From an uncultured Collinsella sp. (GTDB lineage: Bacteria; Actinomycetota; Coriobacteriia; Coriobacteriales; Coriobacteriaceae), in NCBI GenBank assembly GCA_902388545.1, contig CABMPS010000058.1, positions 1 through 10,006 on the forward strand: 10,006 nt of DNA. The letters run 5' to 3'. Positions 1 through 6,318 of this stretch are shown one piece after another (positions within the stretch are counted from its first letter, which is position 1; each line of letters begins with the position of its first letter). The notes under the pieces are model-generated. The model saw only the letters and a program-made list of their open reading frames with translations. It had not been told where the DNA came from and did no database searches. The position numbers and the translations under genes are program-made.

Positions 1-621
1 GATGGCGAATCCATGATCACCGAAAGCGGCGCCATGGCTTGGATGACCCCCAACATGGAAATGTCTACCTCGGGCGGTGGCATCGGCAAGATGTTCTCCA
101 AGGCTTTTTCGGGTGAGGCATTGTTCCAAAACATTTGGACCGCGCGTGGCGATGGCATGATCGCGTTTGGCTCCTGCTTCCCCGGCCGCATCGTGCCAAT
201 CGAGATCGGTCCGGGCAAGAGCTGGATTTTGCAGAAGCGTTCGTTCCTTGCCGCGGAAAGTGGCGTCGAGTTGAGCATTCACTTTAACAAGAAGGCAAAG
301 GCCGGCGTCTTTGGCGGCGAGGGCTTTATCATGCAGAAGCTCACGGGCTCGGGTGTTGCTTTTGCCGAGATCGACGGCGACCTGGTTGAGTACGAGCTCG
401 CTGCTGGCCAGCAGATGATTGTGGATACCGGCAACGTGGCCGGCTTTGAGGAGACCGTGAGCATCGACGCTCAAATGGTCAAGGGCGTCAAAAACATCAT
501 GTTTGGTGGCGAGGGCGTGTTCAACACCGTGCTCACCGGTCCCGGTCGCATCTGGTTACAGACGATGCCCATTTCCAATCTTGCGGCAGCAGTGGCCTCG
601 ATGACCAACAACAATAACTAG
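1..621 (+). CDS. AIM24 / TIGR00266 family protein, C-terminal part (start lies left of window)
   Basis: The reading frame is open from base 1 and ends at TAG 619-621, giving 206 visible residues. The first visible residues (DGESMITESGAMAWM) match the motif near the N terminus of AIM24-family proteins, so probably only some 20-30 residues are missing. The ATG at 13 is therefore internal. Family features are a glycine-rich beta-sheet pattern, two GGEG motifs (FGGEGF and FGGEGVF) and the closing GPGRIWLQTMP. The C terminus ends in an asparagine run. AIM24 proteins form a compact beta fold. The yeast member is mitochondrial, while bacterial members have no firmly established biochemical role. No signal peptide or membrane segment is seen in the visible part. 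The gene is followed by its own terminator, so it is the last gene of its transcript. Family assignment is confident; function is not known. Confidence 0.9.
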   Translation, partial: DGESMITESGAMAWMTPNMEMSTSGGGIGKMFSKAFSGEALFQNIWTARGDGMIAFGSCFPGRIVPIEIGPGKSWILQKRSFLAAESGVELSIHFNKKAKAGVFGGEGFIMQKLTGSGVAFAEIDGDLVEYELAAGQQMIVDTGNVAGFEETVSIDAQMVKGVKNIMFGGEGVFNTVLTGPGRIWLQTMPISNLAAAVASMTNNNN

Positions 622-633
622 TCCGCATAGGAT

Positions 634-669
634 AGCGCGCGGCGGGCTTACCCTGTCGCGCGCTTTTTT
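634..669 (+). terminator. Rho-independent terminator of the AIM24-family gene
   Basis: A perfect 8-bp stem, AGCGCGCG (634-641) with CGCGCGCT (657-664), encloses a 15-base loop and runs directly into a row of six T (664-669). It starts 12 bases after the stop codon. Confidence 0.87.
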
Positions 670-942
670 GCTGGCAAACGCCTCGCTTATAGAGTGTGGC
701 TGCGCTGCTACAGCGAGCGTCGTCATCTCGTCACCCTGATAGCTTGCGGCAAGCGTGGCAATGAGGAGTGAGAATTTGAGTGCTCAGTCCCAAGGCATAA
801 TGGCGGCCATGCCAACAAGCAAAAACGAGTTGCCGGTGTCACGGAAAGGCAGGCGTCGGTCGATTCCACGTGAGACGGCTGTGCCGATCTGCACGGCCGC
901 CCCTGCGCGTCCCGCGCTGCCCCCAAAGAGGTACGTTTCCCC
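670..942 (-). pseudogene. Possible decayed minus-strand gene remnant
   Basis: The stretch between the terminator and the repeat at 945-979 holds no intact gene that I believe. On the minus strand, 942 to 787 is open for 52 codons and reads like protein, including GRAGAAVQIGTAVSRGIDRR and a hydrophobic NSFLLVGMAAIMPWD. A TGA at 786-784 interrupts it, and the same frame then stays open with ALKFSLLIATLAASYQGDE down to the terminator. There is no usable start: a TAA at 945-943 lies just upstream, at the edge of the repeat. This could be the tail of a membrane protein gene cut by the repeat and broken by a nonsense change. It could equally be a chance open frame in GC-rich DNA. I do not recognise the family. 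Confidence 0.25.
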
Positions 943-944
943 TT

Positions 945-979
945 ATAAAACCTGCCAAAATAAACCTGTCCCTTTTTGG
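945..979 (-). repeat. 35-base repeat, upstream copy (inverted relative to 4511-4545)
   Basis: Bases 945-979 are an exact reverse complement of 4511-4545. Similarity continues leftward to 934, with 3 mismatches over 46 bases in total. The core contains AATAAACCTGTCCC. The copy lies 55 bases before the ABC ATPase gene. Its internal palindrome is incomplete on the right: it reads TTTTTGGTCGG, whereas the downstream copy reaches a full 10-bp stem. Confidence 0.9.
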
Positions 980-1000
980 TCGGTGGGAAATGGGTAATAC
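973..1000 (+). promoter_or_regulatory. Weak candidate promoter of the ABC exporter operon
   Basis: TTTTTG (973-978) and TAATAC (995-1000) are spaced by 16 bases and stand about 34 bases before the ATPase start. The -35 half lies inside the repeat copy. The match is modest and no operator is evident, so this is a guess from position and sequence only. Confidence 0.22.
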
Positions 1001-1033
1001 TAAAGAGTTATCCGACCAGATGGGAATTAATCG

Positions 1034-1735
1034 ATGGCCTATATCGAATTCAAAGATGTCATCAAGGCATACGGCGAGGGCGACGCGCGCATTCACGCAC
1101 TCGACGGCGCGAGCTTTACGGTTGAGCGCGGCGAGCTCGCTATTATCCTGGGCGCTTCGGGCGCCGGTAAAACCACGGCCCTCAACATTCTGGGCGGCAT
1201 GGATACGGCGACCTCCGGCACCGTGACGGTGGACGGACGCGACGTGAGCTCCGCCAACGAGGCGCAGCTCGTGGAATACCGCCGCGCCGACGTCGGCTTT
1301 GTTTTCCAGTTCTACAATCTGGTACCCAACCTGACGGCCCTCGAAAACGTCGAGCTCGCAGCTCAGATCTGCCCTGATTCGCTCGATGCCGAACAGACGC
1401 TTCGCCAGGTCGGCCTGGGTGAGCGCCTCGCCAACTTTCCGGCGCAGCTTTCCGGCGGCGAGCAGCAGCGCGTGTCCATCGCCCGCGCGCTGGCCAAGAA
1501 CCCTAAGCTGCTCCTTTGCGACGAGCCGACGGGTGCACTCGACTACAAAACCGGCAAGCAGATTCTGCAGCTGTTGCAGGACACCTGTCGCAAGCAAAGC
1601 ATTACGGTCATTATCATCACCCACAACTCCGCGCTGGCGCCCATGGCCGATCGCCTGATTCGCTTTAAGAATGGCCGCGTGGAGAGCGAGACGGTCCAGC
1701 AAAATCCTGTGCCTATCGAGACGATCGAGTGGTAG
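1034..1735 (+). CDS. ABC transporter ATP-binding protein (MacB/LolD type)
   Basis: This 233-residue ATPase has every motif of an ABC nucleotide-binding domain: Walker [10 protein letters not shown] (40-48), Q-loop Gln92 in [10 protein letters not shown], signature LSGGEQQR (139-146), Walker B LLLCDEP (159-165), D-loop GALD (167-170) and switch His197 in IITHN. Length and motif wording fit the MacB/LolD/FtsE group, which pairs with FtsX-like permeases and uses ATP at the cytoplasmic face for mechanotransmission or export. An in-frame TAA at 1028-1030 rules out a longer start. The ribosome site is weak (GGGA at 1022-1025). The permease gene starts 5 bases after the stop, or overlaps it if its GTG is used, so the two are co-transcribed and probably translationally coupled. 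The substrate cannot be read from the sequence. Antimicrobial peptide or cell-envelope substrates are common for this group. Confidence 0.95.
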   Translation: MAYIEFKDVIKAYGEGDARIHALDGASFTVERGELAIILGASGAGKTTALNILGGMDTATSGTVTVDGRDVSSANEAQLVEYRRADVGFVFQFYNLVPNLTALENVELAAQICPDSLDAEQTLRQVGLGERLANFPAQLSGGEQQRVSIARALAKNPKLLLCDEPTGALDYKTGKQILQLLQDTCRKQSITVIIITHNSALAPMADRLIRFKNGRVESETVQQNPVPIETIEW

Positions 1736-1740
1736 CGCCC

Positions 1741-4506
1741 ATGGACCAGGATCGCCAAAACAGCCAACGCCGCGACGCGCAGAACACGGAGCGCGAGCAG
1801 GATTTTACGACCTACCGCACTGCCCAAAGCTCAAACGATATGGTGCCGATGGTTTTTCGCCGTGGCATCTACCGCACGATTCGCGGCAGCCTCAAACGCT
1901 TCCTGTCTATCGTCGTAATCACGGCGCTCGGTGTGAGCGTTATGTGCGGCCTCAAAGCGGGGTGCGAGGACTTGTGCGATTCGGTCGACGCTTACTTTGA
2001 CCAGCAGAATGTTTATGACATCAACGTGCAGTCGACCTATGGTCTGACCGATGACGATCTTGCTGCCATTCAAGAGGTCGATGGCGTCGAGACGGCCGAG
2101 GGCATCTACACCGAGACCGCCTACACCGCCGTGGGTACAACGCGCGAGCGCGTGGTCGTGCAGAGCCTTTCCAAAGAGAATATTGACCAACCGGTGCTAG
2201 TACGCGGCGAGCTGCCCGAGACTTCGGGCGAAGTGGCAGTGACCTCACGTTTTTTGAAGGCTTCGGGCAAGAAAATCGGCGATACGGTGAGCTTTGCCGC
2301 CAACGATGCGAGCTCGTCGAACCAAAGCGCCAAGGACCAGTTTGCCGATGGAGACTATACCATCACGGCCGAGGTTCTCGATCCCACCGACGTGAGCTCC
2401 GACTCGACAGTCAACGCCTTTCGCGCTGCTTCGACTGCGGACTACAAGTTCTACGTGAGCGAGGATGCCGCGACATCTTCTTCCTACTCCGCTGTCCACG
2501 TGGTCGTCGAGGGAGCCAAGAGCCTCAACTCCTATTCGGATGCCTACTCGGCAAAGATCAATGAGGTCAAGGGCAATATCGAGAAGATCCGCGAGGAGCG
2601 TGAGAAGGCGCGCACTCAGGAGCTGACGGTCGACACACCGGCGAGCTTGGACGCGGCTGAGCGTCAGGCGAATATGGTCTTTGGGATCGAGCAGGACAAC
2701 ATCAATCGCATGGCCGAGGGCAGCGACGAGCGTGCGCAGGCGCAAGCCGACCTGGACCAGCGCCGTGCCGCCGCCGACCAGCAGTTTGCCGATGCCCGCG
2801 CCGAGCTCTCTGACCTGGGCGAATGCACCTGGTACATCCAGGACCGCGGCAATATCGCAAGCTACTCGAGCGTCGAGAGCGATAGTTCTTCGATCGAGGC
2901 CATCGCCACGGTGTTCCCGTTCATCTTCTTTATCGTCGCCGTGCTTATCAGCCTCACCACCGCCACCCGCATGGTCGAGGAGGAGCGCACGCTTATTGGC
3001 CTGTACAAGGCGCTCGGCTATTCACGCGGGCGTATCCTGTCCAAATATGTGGACTACTCGCTGTGGGCGTGTCTGATCGGTGGCGTGCTCGGCAATATCA
3101 TCGGATTTGTGGGTCTGCCGCTGTTCTTGTTTACGGTGTTCGACGACATGTACTCGCTGCCCCAGATGCTACTTTCGTACGACATCGTGTCCTCGATCGT
3201 TTCGGTGGCGCTGTTTGCCGTGGGCGTGGTGGGAGCCACGATTATCGCCTGCCGCCACGAGATGGCCGAGACCCCTGCCTCGCTCATGCGCCCCAAGGCT
3301 CCGCGCGCCGGTTCGCGCATTCTGCTCGAGCGCATCGGCTTTATCTGGCACCGCATGGGCTTTTTGAACAAGGTCGCTGCACGCAACCTGTTCCGCTACA
3401 AAAAGCGCGCCTTTATGACCATCTTTGGCATTGCGGGATGCACGGCGCTCGTGATCTGCGGTATGGGTATCCGCGATACGTCGGTCGCGCTGTCGCCCAA
3501 GCAGTACGGGCACATCACGCGCTACGACTTGCTGGCGGTCGCCAACCCCGACGATTTTTCGCAGACGTGCGCAGCACTGGATGAACGCAGTGCAGCCAAG
3601 GATTCCAACGTGACCGTGACTTCGACGCTGCCAATTATGACAGACAACGTCACCTTTACATTTGGCGGTAAGAGCGAGACCGTGCAGCTCATCGTGATTC
3701 CCGACGACCGCACGGGTGACTTGGGCGATTACGTGCGCCTGGAGGATGAGTCCAAAGAACCGCTGTCTTTGCGTGACGGAGACGTGTATCTGAGCAAAAG
3801 TTCACAGCTGGTGCTGGGGATCAAGCCGGGTGACACGGCTCACGTCCAGGATTCGTCGCTCAATGTTGCCAAGGTCAAAGTCAGCGACATCTCGCTCAAC
3901 TATCTAGGCAACACGCTTTACATGACGCAGGGCACCTATGAGCGCGCGTTCGGTCGAAGTGCACGCCTTAACGGCGTCTTTGTGCTGCTTAAGGGTTCGT
4001 CGGCCGACCAGATTGCGTTTAGCAAGAATCTTAAGAGTGACGGTTGGCTTACGATTTCGAGTACGGCCGAGCATTGGGAAAACTATGAGGCGAACTTTAC
4101 GATTATCAATTCGGTCGTGGTGCTCGTGACCTTTATGGCAGCGTGCCTGTCGTTTGTGGTGGTGTTTACGCTGTCTAATACGAATATTTCGGAGCGCGAA
4201 CGCGAGCTGGCGACCATCAAGGTGCTGGGCTTCCGCCGTGGCGAGGTGCACCACTACGTCAACAAGGAGACGTTGATCCTCACGGCGATCGGCGCTGCGC
4301 TGGGCGTGCCGCTGGGCGGCTTGCTGGCCGAGAGTTTTACGTACATTTTGCAGATGCCGTCGCTGTACTTTGACGTTGAGGTCGAGCCGCTGAGCTACGT
4401 GCTGTCCGTTCTGCTGGCCTTTGCCTTTACGTTTATCGTCAACCTCGCTACCAATCGCACCCTCAATAAGATCGACATGGTCGGCGCCCTCAAGAGCGCC
4501 GAGTAA
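1741..4506 (+). CDS. ABC transporter permease, FtsX-like, two-domain
   Basis: From ATG 1741 the protein is 921 residues. A GTG at 1729 would add four residues and overlap the ATPase stop; neither start has a strong ribosome site. Order of parts: one N-terminal membrane helix (about 52-74, KRFLSIVVITALGVSVMCG), a large extracytoplasmic region, a charged, probably coiled-coil stretch (about 273-361, rich in E, R, Q and A), and a first FtsX domain with three helices near 388-408, 439-466 and 482-502. A second unit follows, starting NKVAARNLFRYKKRAFMT with a helix at about 559-579, then another external domain and a second FtsX domain (helices near 789-810, 843-868 and 886-905). Both FtsX domains carry the family's loop after the first helix (RTLIGLYKALGYSR and RELATIKVLGFRR). 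This duplicated layout is typical of large permeases that work with MacB-like ATPases. The substrate is unknown, and no partner periplasmic adaptor is encoded here, as expected for a single-membrane cell. Confidence 0.92.
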   Translation: MDQDRQNSQRRDAQNTEREQDFTTYRTAQSSNDMVPMVFRRGIYRTIRGSLKRFLSIVVITALGVSVMCGLKAGCEDLCDSVDAYFDQQNVYDINVQSTYGLTDDDLAAIQEVDGVETAEGIYTETAYTAVGTTRERVVVQSLSKENIDQPVLVRGELPETSGEVAVTSRFLKASGKKIGDTVSFAANDASSSNQSAKDQFADGDYTITAEVLDPTDVSSDSTVNAFRAASTADYKFYVSEDAATSSSYSAVHVVVEGAKSLNSYSDAYSAKINEVKGNIEKIREEREKARTQELTVDTPASLDAAERQANMVFGIEQDNINRMAEGSDERAQAQADLDQRRAAADQQFADARAELSDLGECTWYIQDRGNIASYSSVESDSSSIEAIATVFPFIFFIVAVLISLTTATRMVEEERTLIGLYKALGYSRGRILSKYVDYSLWACLIGGVLGNIIGFVGLPLFLFTVFDDMYSLPQMLLSYDIVSSIVSVALFAVGVVGATIIACRHEMAETPASLMRPKAPRAGSRILLERIGFIWHRMGFLNKVAARNLFRYKKRAFMTIFGIAGCTALVICGMGIRDTSVALSPKQYGHITRYDLLAVANPDDFSQTCAALDERSAAKDSNVTVTSTLPIMTDNVTFTFGGKSETVQLIVIPDDRTGDLGDYVRLEDESKEPLSLRDGDVYLSKSSQLVLGIKPGDTAHVQDSSLNVAKVKVSDISLNYLGNTLYMTQGTYERAFGRSARLNGVFVLLKGSSADQIAFSKNLKSDGWLTISSTAEHWENYEANFTIINSVVVLVTFMAACLSFVVVFTLSNTNISERERELATIKVLGFRRGEVHHYVNKETLILTAIGAALGVPLGGLLAESFTYILQMPSLYFDVEVEPLSYVLSVLLAFAFTFIVNLATNRTLNKIDMVGALKSAE

Positions 4507-4543
4507 CCTGCCAAAAAGGGACAGGTTTATTTTGGCAGGTTTT
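4507..4543 (+). terminator. Terminator of the ABC operon, built from the repeat
   Basis: CCTGCCAAAA (4507-4516) pairs perfectly with TTTTGGCAGG (4530-4539) across a 13-base loop and is followed by TTTT (4540-4543). It begins directly after the permease stop codon. The A/T pairs at the loop side and the short T tail make it weaker than the terminator at 634-669. Confidence 0.65.
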
Positions 4544-4545
4544 AT
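4511..4545 (+). repeat. 35-base repeat, downstream copy (inverted relative to 945-979)
   Basis: This is an exact reverse complement of 945-979, and similarity extends to 4556 with 3 mismatches over 46 bases. It overlaps the terminator hairpin of the ABC operon, so the repeat itself supplies most of that terminator. The core is GGGACAGGTTTATTTTGG. Confidence 0.9.
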
Positions 4546-4550
4546 CTGGG

Positions 4551-4586
4551 CAAACGCCGGACAACCATTAGGTGGCCCGGCGTTTG
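4551..4586. other. Second hairpin downstream of the ABC operon
   Basis: CAAACGCCGG (4551-4560) and CCGGCGTTTG (4577-4586) form a perfect 10-bp stem with a 16-base loop. The right side is followed by TTGCTTTGCTATCTT, which is T-rich but broken. It may be a back-up terminator or part of the repeat-rich block. Confidence 0.5.
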
Positions 4587-4665
4587 TTGCTTTGCTATCT
4601 TCTGCTCGCAGGCGTGGATGAGAGGCTCTCTTTGGCCTTCGAGATTGGGCTTGTATGGGTCGTAT

Positions 4666-4825
4666 GCCACAAAATGGGCCTATCTACTACGTTTGCTACC
4701 ACACCCTCGACCGTGACAAAGATTATGAAATTAAAACCGCAGGTAGATGGCTTGCCAGTTTTCGGAAAAGGCGGGTATGGTCGGCCCTCTCGAGTTAAAC
4801 GTAGTAAATAGGCCCTTTTCTTGGC
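4666..4825. mobile_element. MITE-like non-coding element with 29-base imperfect terminal inverted repeats
   Basis: The left end 4666-4694 and right end 4797-4825 are reverse complements at 25 of 29 positions. The best block (GGGCCTAT, one variable base, TACTACGTTT) matches at 18 of 19. The unit is about 160 bp, has no convincing gene, and sits inside a longer non-coding stretch. A 79-codon plus-strand frame runs through it but has no ribosome site or recognisable family. I see no clear target-site duplication, so mobility is an inference from the ends only; a folded RNA or regulatory repeat is an alternative. Confidence 0.45.
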
Positions 4826-4877
4826 GCGCGGTCAGCTCAATGCTAATCTCCGTGCCGGAACTGACCCAGTTGTTTGT

Positions 4878-4946
4878 AAGTTGCGGTGATATAGGGACTG
4901 TTTGGCGCTTTGGAGCCTCAAAACAGTCCCTATATCACCGCAACTT
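4878..4946. repeat. Perfect 26-bp-arm inverted repeat
   Basis: The arms 4878-4903 and 4921-4946 are exact reverse complements of 26 bases around a 17-base spacer. The sequence starts AAGTTGCGGTGATATAGGGA. No run of T follows on either strand, so it is not a standard terminator, although it lies 50 bases after the stop of the minus-strand XRE gene and could stabilise or end that transcript. The core GGGACTGTTTGG resembles the GGGACAGGTTTATTTTGG of the repeat at 4511-4545. Confidence 0.85.
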
Positions 4947-4995
4947 GAAAGGGGCGGGCGGTGTCGGATGAGTGGCGCTGGCTGGTTGGGGCGGT

Positions 4996-5925
4996 TTAGG
5001 CCTGCTTGCGGCACTTCCATTGTTTGCGACACCAGCGCATGAGCGCCTTTACGATGGGAATCGTGATGAGGATGATCCATGCAGGATGGGGCTGTCCCAA
5101 ACAGAGCCACATGTAGAGGAACCAAGCGATGGCGGCTGCCGGGTAGATGACCTCGATCAGCTTAGACAGGTGGCGTCGATCGATGAAGTCACCAATCGCG
5201 TAGTAGACGGGAACCAAAAAGACGAGGAAAAGCCCCATGCCCCATGTGCCGTAGACAATGCCGAGCACCAGATAGGCAAGAGTGACAAGTGCGGGGAAGG
5301 GGAATTTGTTCCATGCACGTCCGACCTTGGTGTGGAAATGCTTGCCATGATGGTCGAGCTTGTCGTGTGCTTCTTTCCAGCTGGAAAACGTCTCGCCGTC
5401 GATGGTGACGGTGCCGTCGTCATTGGTACGCACGCTATGTCCATCGTCCTCAAGCGTATCGATATACAATCCGTCTGGCCCCACATGGACCTCTTCACCC
5501 TTGCGCTCGTTAGCCACATGGATGCCATTCCAACCAACATGGACCTCTTCGCCTTTGTTGGGATCAATAACGTGGATGCCGCGCGCGAGGGAAATATCGA
5601 CAAGTGGCTTATCGCTGCAATCAGCGTGCTCAGCAGAAGCCTCAGCCTCATCTGAAGCTTTGGTGCCGGCGTTGCTGTTCCGTGCCTCATCATCAGTCTG
5701 CGAGTCATCAGTGCTATCCACCGCCTCCCCATACAGCAGCTCATCCAGCGACACGCCATACAGCGCGGCGAGCGCAATAAGGTTATCGGTATCGGGCGAA
5801 GATTCGCTGCGCTCCCATTTACTGACAGCCTGACGACTCACGCCCAGCTGGGCGGCAAGCGCCTCCTGAGAAAGCCCGGCAGCCTTGCGGCGATCAACGA
5901 GCCGCTGTGCCATCGCAAGATCCAT
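4996..5925 (-). CDS. Membrane-anchored XRE-family HTH regulator with 18-residue repeats
   Basis: From ATG 5925 the protein is 309 residues. I prefer this start to the in-frame ATG at 5940 because AAAGGAA (5938-5932) lies 6 bases upstream of it. Residues 7-61 form a Cro/C1-type helix-turn-helix (GLSQEALAAQLGVSRQAVSK, then WERSESSPDTDNLIALA). An acidic, probably flexible linker follows (66-106). Then come three 18-residue repeats (116-133, 134-151, 152-169), the first two with GEEVHVG followed by WN or PD and all beginning with Gly. The C terminus has two to four membrane helices (about 202-238, 246-267 and 271-286) and a basic tail with CRKQ twice. HTH-plus-membrane regulators of this kind usually sense envelope or small-ligand signals, and many regulate neighbouring genes. 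No obvious target gene is adjacent. Confidence 0.88.
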   Translation of the reverse strand: MDLAMAQRLVDRRKAAGLSQEALAAQLGVSRQAVSKWERSESSPDTDNLIALAALYGVSLDELLYGEAVDSTDDSQTDDEARNSNAGTKASDEAEASAEHADCSDKPLVDISLARGIHVIDPNKGEEVHVGWNGIHVANERKGEEVHVGPDGLYIDTLEDDGHSVRTNDDGTVTIDGETFSSWKEAHDKLDHHGKHFHTKVGRAWNKFPFPALVTLAYLVLGIVYGTWGMGLFLVFLVPVYYAIGDFIDRRHLSKLIEVIYPAAAIAWFLYMWLCLGQPHPAWIILITIPIVKALMRWCRKQWKCRKQA

Positions 5926-5980
5926 AGCAGTTCCTTTCATGTGGTGATCGTAATCGAATGAGCCGAGTATGCCGAGAACA

Positions 5981-6041
5981 ACCGGTGGCGACCACCATTT
6001 CTAGTTAGAATCTGCTCCGACCCTACCGCAACTACCGGTAG
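5981..6041. promoter_or_regulatory. Small palindromes upstream of the XRE gene, possible operator region
   Basis: Three short dyads lie 59-116 bases upstream of the XRE start: ACCGGT (5981-5986), GGTGGCGACCACC (5984-5996, a 5+3+5 palindrome) and CTACCGGTAG (6032-6041, a perfect 10-base palindrome). The two ACCGGT cores are 53 bases apart, about five helical turns. XRE proteins bind as dimers to such sites and often control their own gene, so autoregulation is plausible but not shown. No strong -35/-10 pair is visible. The rest of 5926-6174 shows no gene or RNA that I can support. Confidence 0.3.
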
Positions 6042-6174
6042 CAACCCCTAACGACCAGCCATTTCAGGACAAATGTCAGTGCTACTCTCAGCTAAGAGCT
6101 TGCAACATCCCAAAATCTCAGCCCACGCACTTGCAGCAAGAAGACGAATAGCCTCGGCCTCCCTAGTTACCGCA

Positions 6175-6295
6175 GGAGGCCCCAGAGCTTACCTCCCAAA
6201 TCTTTCCGCAGGACGGAAGGATCCCGCCGCGCGAAGCGCACGGCGGGATCCTGACATGTCCGAGGACGATTTGGGAGGTAAGCCCTGGGGCCTCC
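6175..6295. repeat. Large two-part hairpin repeat downstream of pfkA
   Basis: The outer arms 6175-6202 and 6268-6295 are reverse complements at 27 of 28 positions (CCTCCCAAATC pairs with GATTTGGGAGG). The inner arms 6219-6229 and 6241-6251 (GGATCCCGCCG with CGGCGGGATCC) are perfect, and the tip has GCGC-GAA-GCGC. Bases 6203-6218 and 6252-6267, between the two stems, are mostly unpaired. The element begins 23 bases beyond the pfkA stop on the minus strand. There is no T tract, so simple termination is not indicated, but it could protect or end the pfkA transcript. The form resembles dispersed palindromic (REP/BIME-like) elements. Confidence 0.85.
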
Positions 6296-6318
6296 GATGA
6301 GAGCAGTTTCGGCCGAGA

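Noticed and set aside
839..1702. A 287-codon minus-strand open frame
   Set aside because: It is antisense to the ABC ATPase gene and its composition is that of a shadow frame rich in Arg, Ala and His.
1729..1740. GTG at 1729 as the permease start
   Set aside because: It would overlap the ATPase stop and adds only four residues. The ATG at 1741 is a simpler choice, although neither has a strong ribosome site and the GTG cannot be ruled out.
4572..4811. A 79-codon plus-strand frame through the MITE-like element
   Set aside because: Most of it is the inverted-repeat element, there is no ribosome site, and no family is recognised. It is more likely repeat sequence that happens to be open.
6048..6174. 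Protein-like minus-strand reading (VTREAEAIRLLAAS...) between the XRE gene and the bipartite hairpin
   Set aside because: It has no start codon outside the hairpin, is only about 42 codons long, and has no recognisable family. Chance is sufficient.
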